Made by a program: the position numbers and the translations under genes. Source: CBDTYW01 sp965364735 (GTDB lineage Bacteria; Actinomycetota; Nitriliruptoria; Nitriliruptorales; Nitriliruptoraceae). Taken from it: a stretch of DNA of 16,460 nucleotides. The DNA is taken from positions 1-16,460 of the forward strand of contig CBDTYW010000060.1 in the NCBI GenBank assembly GCA_965364735.1. Reading direction: 5' to 3'. Shown piece by piece: positions 12,665 through 16,460 of this stretch (position 1 is its first letter; each line of letters opens with the position of its first letter). Under the pieces are notes generated by a model. That model ran no database searches. It was not told the DNA's origin and saw only the letters and a program-made list of their open reading frames with translations.

Positions 12665-12712
12665 CCCACCCCGCCCCGCACCTGCTGGGCACGATCATGA
12701 GCGAGGACCACG

Positions 12713-13342
12713 ATGGTCACCCCGAAGAAGGGCGCCCGCCTCGGAGCCGGTCCCAAGCACCAAGGCCTGATGCTCGCGCAGCAGGCATCAGACCTGTTCC
12801 GGCACGGCCGGATCACGACGACCCTGGCCAAGGCGAAGACGCTGCAGCCCTACGCCGAGAAGCTGATCACGAAGGGCAAGCAGGGCGACCTCGCTGCGCG
12901 TCGTGCGGCGATCTCCAAGCTGCGTGACCGTGATGTCGTGCACCACCTCTTCGCTGAGGTCGCGCCGCGCTTCACGGACCGCAACGGTGGCTACACCCGC
13001 GTCCTGAAGCTCGGACCGCGTCCGGGCGACAACGCTCCCATGGCCCTGATCGAGCTCACGGAGCGCGGCTCCGGCGAGTCCGCAGCCGAGGTCATCGAAG
13101 AGGGCAAGGCTGATCGCAAGCGTGGCCTGTTCGGCCGCGCTCGCAAGCGTGCCGGTGAGGCCGCTGCGGTCGTCGCCGACACCGCAGGTGACGTCGTCGA
13201 GACCGTCACCGAGGCTGCTGGAGACGTCGTCGAGACGGTCACCGAGGCTGCTGGAGACGTCGTCGAGACCGTCACCGACGCCACGTCGAGCGACAGCTCC
13301 GACGACAGCTCGGATGACGGCTCGGACGAGTCGAGCAGCTGA
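12713..13342 (+). CDS. rplQ: 50S ribosomal protein L17 with repeat-containing tail
   Basis: L17 binds 23S rRNA near the exit tunnel. The 209-residue product contains the L17 core in residues 1 to about 118: KHQGLMLAQQASDLFRHGRI, TTTLAKAKTLQPYAEKLIT, and TDRNGGYTRVLKLGPRPGDN then APMALIEL. The usual E. coli length is about 127. The extra part has a basic stretch (ADRKRGLFGRARKRAGEAAA), three 11-residue repeats (157-189, unit like AAGDVVETVTE), and a Ser/Asp/Glu end. Long tails occur on actinobacterial L17. GAGGA precedes the ATG at 12713. The stop overlaps the probable truA start (CTGA). Confidence 0.97.
   Translation: MVTPKKGARLGAGPKHQGLMLAQQASDLFRHGRITTTLAKAKTLQPYAEKLITKGKQGDLAARRAAISKLRDRDVVHHLFAEVAPRFTDRNGGYTRVLKLGPRPGDNAPMALIELTERGSGESAAEVIEEGKADRKRGLFGRARKRAGEAAAVVADTAGDVVETVTEAAGDVVETVTEAAGDVVETVTDATSSDSSDDSSDDGSDESSS
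13181..13279 (+). repeat. Three tandem 33-bp repeats inside rplQ
   Basis: Units lie at 13181-13213, 13214-13246 and 13247-13279. Each encodes an 11-residue unit, (T/A)AGDVVETVT(E/D). The second and third units are nearly identical in DNA (one third-position change at Thr and a final Glu/Asp change). The 11-residue period with Val at fixed positions could form an amphipathic helix. The near identity suggests recent duplication. Confidence 0.9.
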
Positions 13343-14172
13343 CCCTGCGACTCCGCATCGATCTCGCGTATGACGGGCGGCCCTTCCGGGGGTTCGCCCG
13401 TCAGCGCGTTGTGCGCAAGGACGGTTCCACCCACGGTGACTACGTCCCCACGGTGCAGGCCGCCCTCGAGGACCAGCTCTCCCGTGTCCTCCAGGAAGAG
13501 GTCGAGACCGTCTGTGCTGGGCGGACCGATGCCGGGGTCCATGCGCTCGGCCAGGTCGTGCACGTGGACATCGCGCAGGACCCGCGCCTCGTCGGCCGGG
13601 TGAAGAGCCTCGAGGCGCTGCGCCACGCCGTCGATCGCAACATCGGCGATGCGATCACCATCTGGCGCGTCGTCGAGGTCGACGACTCCTTCGATGCCCG
13701 CCACTCGGCGAACGAGCGCGCGTACCGCTACCGAATCGCGGACGCTCGGCTGCTCCGACCGCTCGACCATCAGACGGCCTGGCACGTCTCGAGCCCCGCG
13801 CTCGACGTCGCCGCGATGCACGAAGCGGCGCAGGTGCTCGTCGGCGAGCACGACTTCTCGTCGTTCTGTCGCCGACCACAGTTCGGGCACATGACCCGCA
13901 GGATCACGGACATCCGCGTCGAGCGGGTGTCCGACTGGCGCGTCGAGGTGCACCTCCGCGGGCCCGCCTTCTGTCATCAGATGGTGCGGTCGGTGACCGG
14001 GTGCCTGGTCGTGATCGGTCGCGGAGAGCGTCCTGGCGCATGGTTGGGCGAGGTTCTCGCGCAACGGAGCCGTGACAACACGCCGCCCATCGGGCCCCCG
14101 CACGGCCTCACGTTGATGTCCGTGGGCTACCCCGATCACGACGACGCGCCGCCGCCGACGGAGCCGACGTGA
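13339..14172 (+). CDS. truA: tRNA pseudouridine(38-40) synthase TruA, non-standard start
   Basis: TruA converts uridines 38-40 of tRNA anticodon stems to pseudouridine. The catalytic motif is GRTDAGVHA with Asp near residue 64. Other family parts are ARHSANERAYRYRI, GEHDFSSFCRRPQFG, and AFCHQMVRSVTGCLVVIGRG. The conserved N-terminal strand LRLRIDLAYDGRPFRGFARQ is in frame but lies before any ATG, GTG or TTG. The frame opens after a stop at 13315-13317, and the first standard start is GTG 13411, which would remove that strand. I place the start at CTG 13339, which overlaps the rplQ stop as CTGA and gives 277 residues. CTG 13345 is an alternative. Function is firm, start uncertain. Confidence 0.9.
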   Translation: MTLRLRIDLAYDGRPFRGFARQRVVRKDGSTHGDYVPTVQAALEDQLSRVLQEEVETVCAGRTDAGVHALGQVVHVDIAQDPRLVGRVKSLEALRHAVDRNIGDAITIWRVVEVDDSFDARHSANERAYRYRIADARLLRPLDHQTAWHVSSPALDVAAMHEAAQVLVGEHDFSSFCRRPQFGHMTRRITDIRVERVSDWRVEVHLRGPAFCHQMVRSVTGCLVVIGRGERPGAWLGEVLAQRSRDNTPPIGPPHGLTLMSVGYPDHDDAPPPTEPT

Positions 14173-14225
14173 CCGCGAACGACGCGGCGCCGGTGCACCG
14201 TCGGGCGCACACGTCCGGTCTCCGG

Positions 14226-14255
14226 TTGACCCGTCCCGCGCAGCGCAGGTACAGT
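14226..14255 (+). promoter_or_regulatory. Promoter for rplM-rpsI
   Basis: TTGACC (14226-14231), an 18-bp spacer, and TACAGT (14250-14255) are a good match to the actinobacterial housekeeping promoter. It lies in the 226-bp gap between truA and rplM, which holds no gene, and would give a leader of about 138 bases. This is the clearest promoter in the window. Confidence 0.8.
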
Positions 14256-14263
14256 TCGCGTCT

Positions 14264-14286
14264 CGCGCGGCTCAGTCGCGCGTTTT
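14264..14286 (+). promoter_or_regulatory. Terminator-like hairpin with TTTT in the rplM leader
   Basis: CGCGCG (14264-14269), loop GCTCAGT, CGCGCG (14277-14282) is followed by TTTT (14283-14286). It sits at the very start of the predicted rplM transcript, about 9 bp after the -10 box. The stem and T-run look like an attenuator, though such an early position would be unusual. It may instead be a 5'-end stabiliser. Confidence 0.45.
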
Positions 14287-14398
14287 CCAGCGCCCGCACG
14301 AGTGGCACGCGAGCAAGCGCGGTCCCACCGCCAAGCCGAGCGTGCTGCGTCGCGACATCATCGTGACCTCCGGCGCCATCCAACCTGCGAGACGACGC

Positions 14399-14833
14399 AT
14401 GCGTACCTTCAGCCCCAGCGGCACCGACATCGAGCGCGACTGGTTCGTGATCGACGCCGAGGACGCGATCCTCGGTCGCCTGGCGACCCGCGTGGCCACC
14501 GTGCTGCGCGGCAAGCACAAGCCCACCTTCGCCCCCCACCTCGACCTCGGCGATCACGTCATCGTGATCAACGCCGACAAGGTCCGCCTCGCGGGCGACA
14601 AGGGTGCGCAGAAGGTCTACCACCGTCACTCCGGCTTCCCGGGCGGTCTCACGTCCGTCCCGTTCGCCGCGATGATGGCGAAGGCACCTGAGAAGGTCCT
14701 CGAGCAGGCCATCACCGGCATGCTCCCCAAGAACAAGCTCGGTCGCGCCATGGCGGGCAAGCTCAAGGTCTACTCGGGCGCGGTGCACCCGCACGCCGCC
14801 CAGTCGCCCAAGCCGTTCCCTTCGCACGTCTGA
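14399..14833 (+). CDS. rplM: 50S ribosomal protein L13
   Basis: L13 is an early-assembly protein of the large subunit. The 144-residue product begins MRTFSPSGTDIERDWFVIDA and contains ILGRLATRVATVLRGKHKPT, GDHVIVINADKVRLAGDK, YHRHSGFPGG, GMLPKNKLGRAMAGKLKVYS and HPHAAQSPKPF, all family signatures. I chose the ATG at 14399 because MRTFSP is the conserved actinobacterial start. The frame is open upstream to a GTG at 14342, but those residues are not conserved. The ribosome binding site is weak (GAGACGA). rpsI follows after 43 bp, the standard L13-S9 pair. Confidence 0.97.
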   Translation: MRTFSPSGTDIERDWFVIDAEDAILGRLATRVATVLRGKHKPTFAPHLDLGDHVIVINADKVRLAGDKGAQKVYHRHSGFPGGLTSVPFAAMMAKAPEKVLEQAITGMLPKNKLGRAMAGKLKVYSGAVHPHAAQSPKPFPSHV

Positions 14834-14876
14834 CCGACCTCACCGGCCCGTACGGGTCACGTACAGGACTAGCTGC

Positions 14877-15266
14877 ATGAGCACCAAGATCTTCGTCGGA
14901 CGCCGAAAGTCGTCCGTTGCCCGAGTCCGCGTCACCCGTGGCAGCGGCAAGATGACCATCAACGGGCGCGAGTTCGACGACTACTTCCGCACCGAGAAGC
15001 TGCGCTACATCGTCAACCAGCCGTTCCAGGTCCTCGACCAGGAGGGCCAGTGGGACGTCGTCGCCAACATCAAGGGCGGCGGCACGACGGGCCAGGCCGG
15101 CGCGCTGCGCCTCGGCATCGCCCGCATGCTGAACGAGGAGAACACCGAGGAGTGGCGCGGTCCGCTCAAGTCGGCCGGCCTCCTCACGCGTGACGACCGC
15201 AAGGTCGAGCGCAAGAAGTTCGGTCTCAAGAAGGCCCGCAAGGCCCCGCAGTTCTCCAAGCGCTGA
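14877..15266 (+). CDS. rpsI: 30S ribosomal protein S9
   Basis: S9 is in the 30S head, and its C-terminal tail reaches the P-site tRNA anticodon. The 129-residue product has FVGRRKSSVARVRVTRGSGK near the start, INGREFDDYF, VVANIKGGGTTGQAGALRLG, and the C-terminal GLLTRDDRKVERKKFGLKKA then RKAPQFSKR. The final KR that contacts tRNA is present. The ribosome binding site is weak (AGGA). It shares the rplM transcript, and a strong hairpin follows 20 bp after the stop. Confidence 0.98.
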   Translation: MSTKIFVGRRKSSVARVRVTRGSGKMTINGREFDDYFRTEKLRYIVNQPFQVLDQEGQWDVVANIKGGGTTGQAGALRLGIARMLNEENTEEWRGPLKSAGLLTRDDRKVERKKFGLKKARKAPQFSKR

Positions 15267-15286
15267 TCGCGTTGTTGTCTCGGCCT

Positions 15287-15313
15287 CGCCCTCGCATGCG
15301 TCATGCGGGGGCG
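15287..15313 (+). terminator. Hairpin terminator after rpsI, overlapping the next start
   Basis: CGCCCTCGCAT (15287-15297), loop GCGTC, ATGCGGGGGCG (15303-15313) is an 11-bp stem with one T-G pair, followed by TTGCCGTT. It probably ends the rplM-rpsI transcript. The ATG at 15296-15298 of the next gene lies at the top of its first arm. Confidence 0.65.
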
Positions 15314-16460
15314 TTGCCGTTGGCGCTCGCAGCCGTCGTTGCCGGCTCGGTCCCGGCGGCCGCGCAGGCGCCGGCGACGCCGTTGGGGGAGCAGATCGTC
15401 ATCTCGCACCGCGGGGCGTCGGCGGACCGGCCGGAGCACACGTTCGCGGCGTACGACCTGGCGGTGCTGTTTGACACGGACATGCTCGAGTGCGACCTGC
15501 AGCTGACCGCTGACGACGTGCTCGTCTGCATCCACGACCAGACGATCGACCGGACGTCCGACGGACAGGGCGCCGTGTCGAGCCACACGCTCGCGGAGCT
15601 TCGCGCGTTCGACTTCGGGTCGTGGTACGGCGACGGCACATTCGGGCCCGCGGCCGTGGTGCCCTTCGAGGAGCAGCTCGACTGCTATCTGCGGATCAAC
15701 CCGTTGTCCCGATTCCACGTGGAGGCCAAGCCGCCCGTCGGCACCGAGATCCCGGCAGCCCGTCCCGACGGGCCGGTCACGGTCATCGAGGGTGCGGCGG
15801 GCTACGTCGACCGGACCATGGAGGACGAGCTCGTCGCGGTGCTGACGCGCAAGGGGCTGGTGGACACGGGCGACCGGCGGACCTCCACGATCGTCGTGCA
15901 GAGCTTCTTCGCGCCGAAGCTGCAGTACGTGAAGGAGCTGGCTCCGACGCTGCCCACCGGATATCTCAACTACGGCGTGTCCGTGGATCCCTCCGAGCAG
16001 GGGCGGCTCGTCGAGGTGATGTCGCGCGTCGGGCAGGCGCCGGACTACATCGACATCCTGATCCCGAACCTGCAGGTCTTCGACGTCGATCCGGGCTACG
16101 CGGACCGCTTCCACGCCAACGGCTACGAGGTGCAGACCTGGACGGTGAACAGCGAGTCGGACCTCCGCCGAGCTCTTGAGCTCGGGCTCGACGGGGTGTT
16201 CACCAACAACACCGACCGTGCCCGCGCGATCATCGACGCCGAGGGGGTTCCGACGACACAGGAGGCCCGCGGCAACCCGACCACGTTCGCCGCCGGATGT
16301 CCTGGCGTCGCAGGGCGCGTCTCGTCCAAGGACGGGCCCGGCGACGTCTTCGACCGAAGTTCGGACGGGCCCGGCGTCGTCCTCGTGACGGCGGCAGCAC
16401 CGGCGCCGGCCGACGCCGAGCCGACCGAGCCCACGCCGAGCGAGCCCGAGGACACCGACC
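15296..16460 (+). CDS. Secreted glycerophosphodiester phosphodiesterase (3' end outside window)
   Basis: This family hydrolyses glycerophosphodiesters to glycerol 3-phosphate and an alcohol with a bound metal ion. The frame is open to the window end (388 codons). Residues 1-25 look like a signal peptide (ALPLALAAVVAG core, then AAAQA), so the enzyme is probably exported. The TIM-barrel signatures follow: SHRGASADRPEHT (His38), LECDL (Glu65, Asp67), CIHDQTIDRT (His80), FHVEAKP (Glu143, Lys145), and TWTVNSESDLRRALELGLDG with FTNN. After about residue 310 the sequence becomes low-complexity and Pro/Glu/Thr-rich, like a linker to another domain. The start is uncertain: no ribosome binding site is visible, and TTG codons at 15272, 15275 and 15314 are alternatives. 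The choice of substrate cannot be seen. Confidence 0.9.
   Translation, partial: MRHAGALPLALAAVVAGSVPAAAQAPATPLGEQIVISHRGASADRPEHTFAAYDLAVLFDTDMLECDLQLTADDVLVCIHDQTIDRTSDGQGAVSSHTLAELRAFDFGSWYGDGTFGPAAVVPFEEQLDCYLRINPLSRFHVEAKPPVGTEIPAARPDGPVTVIEGAAGYVDRTMEDELVAVLTRKGLVDTGDRRTSTIVVQSFFAPKLQYVKELAPTLPTGYLNYGVSVDPSEQGRLVEVMSRVGQAPDYIDILIPNLQVFDVDPGYADRFHANGYEVQTWTVNSESDLRRALELGLDGVFTNNTDRARAIIDAEGVPTTQEARGNPTTFAAGCPGVAGRVSSKDGPGDVFDRSSDGPGVVLVTAAAPAPADAEPTEPTPSEPEDTD

Noticed and set aside
14834..14876. Palindrome CCCGTACGGG and TAC/TAG boxes before rpsI
   Set aside because: The palindrome has no loop, and neither box completes a TAnnnT with a -35. rpsI is most simply read from the rplM promoter.

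Overview
This window is a high-GC, C/G-ending-codon stretch that reads as the S10-spc-alpha ribosomal protein region of an actinobacterium (Actinomycetota). The gene order supports this: rpsC-rplP-rpmC-rpsQ, then rplN to rplO, secY, adk, infA, rpmJ, rpsM, rpsK, rpsD, rpoA, rplQ, truA, and the linked rplM-rpsI pair. The protein sequences agree: a short-LID adenylate kinase, a 73-residue IF-1, and an S4 that begins MARYTGP. Two promoters also have the actinobacterial TAnnnT -10 form. Some proteins are atypical: RNA polymerase alpha has an N-terminal extension and an insertion, L24 carries two CxxC pairs, and S11 has an unusual loop. A deep-branching or less-sampled lineage is therefore possible. 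I cannot name the genus.

Layout. Positions 1-1476 hold the end of the S10 operon (partial rpsC, rplP, rpmC, rpsQ), packed with 4-bp overlaps. After a hairpin-rich 84-bp junction, 1561-5692 is the spc operon (rplN, rplX, rplE, rpsH, rplF, rplR, rpsE, rpmD, rplO). It has no rpsN (S14). A strong hairpin follows rplO, then secY and adk (5829-7754). The methionine aminopeptidase gene (map) expected between adk and infA is missing. In its place, 7769-8860 on the minus strand encodes a six-helix membrane diguanylate cyclase that converges on adk and diverges from infA. infA restarts the plus-strand series from its own promoter. After a 402-bp gap come rpmJ, rpsM, rpsK, rpsD, rpoA, rplQ and truA. rplM-rpsI has its own strong promoter and a hairpin terminator. 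The window ends inside a gene for a secreted glycerophosphodiester phosphodiesterase.

Almost everything here builds the ribosome, makes RNA polymerase alpha, inserts membrane proteins (SecY), recycles adenine nucleotides (Adk), starts translation (IF-1) or modifies tRNA (TruA). The two genes outside this theme are the diguanylate cyclase and the phosphodiesterase.

I found no mobile element, CRISPR array, tRNA or rRNA, and no clearly new multi-gene system. The points that merit a second look are the antisense cyclase in place of map, the missing rpsN, the RpoA insertion, the truA frame with no standard start codon, the tandem repeats in the L17 tail, and the perfect inverted repeats that fill nearly every intergenic gap longer than about 80 bp.
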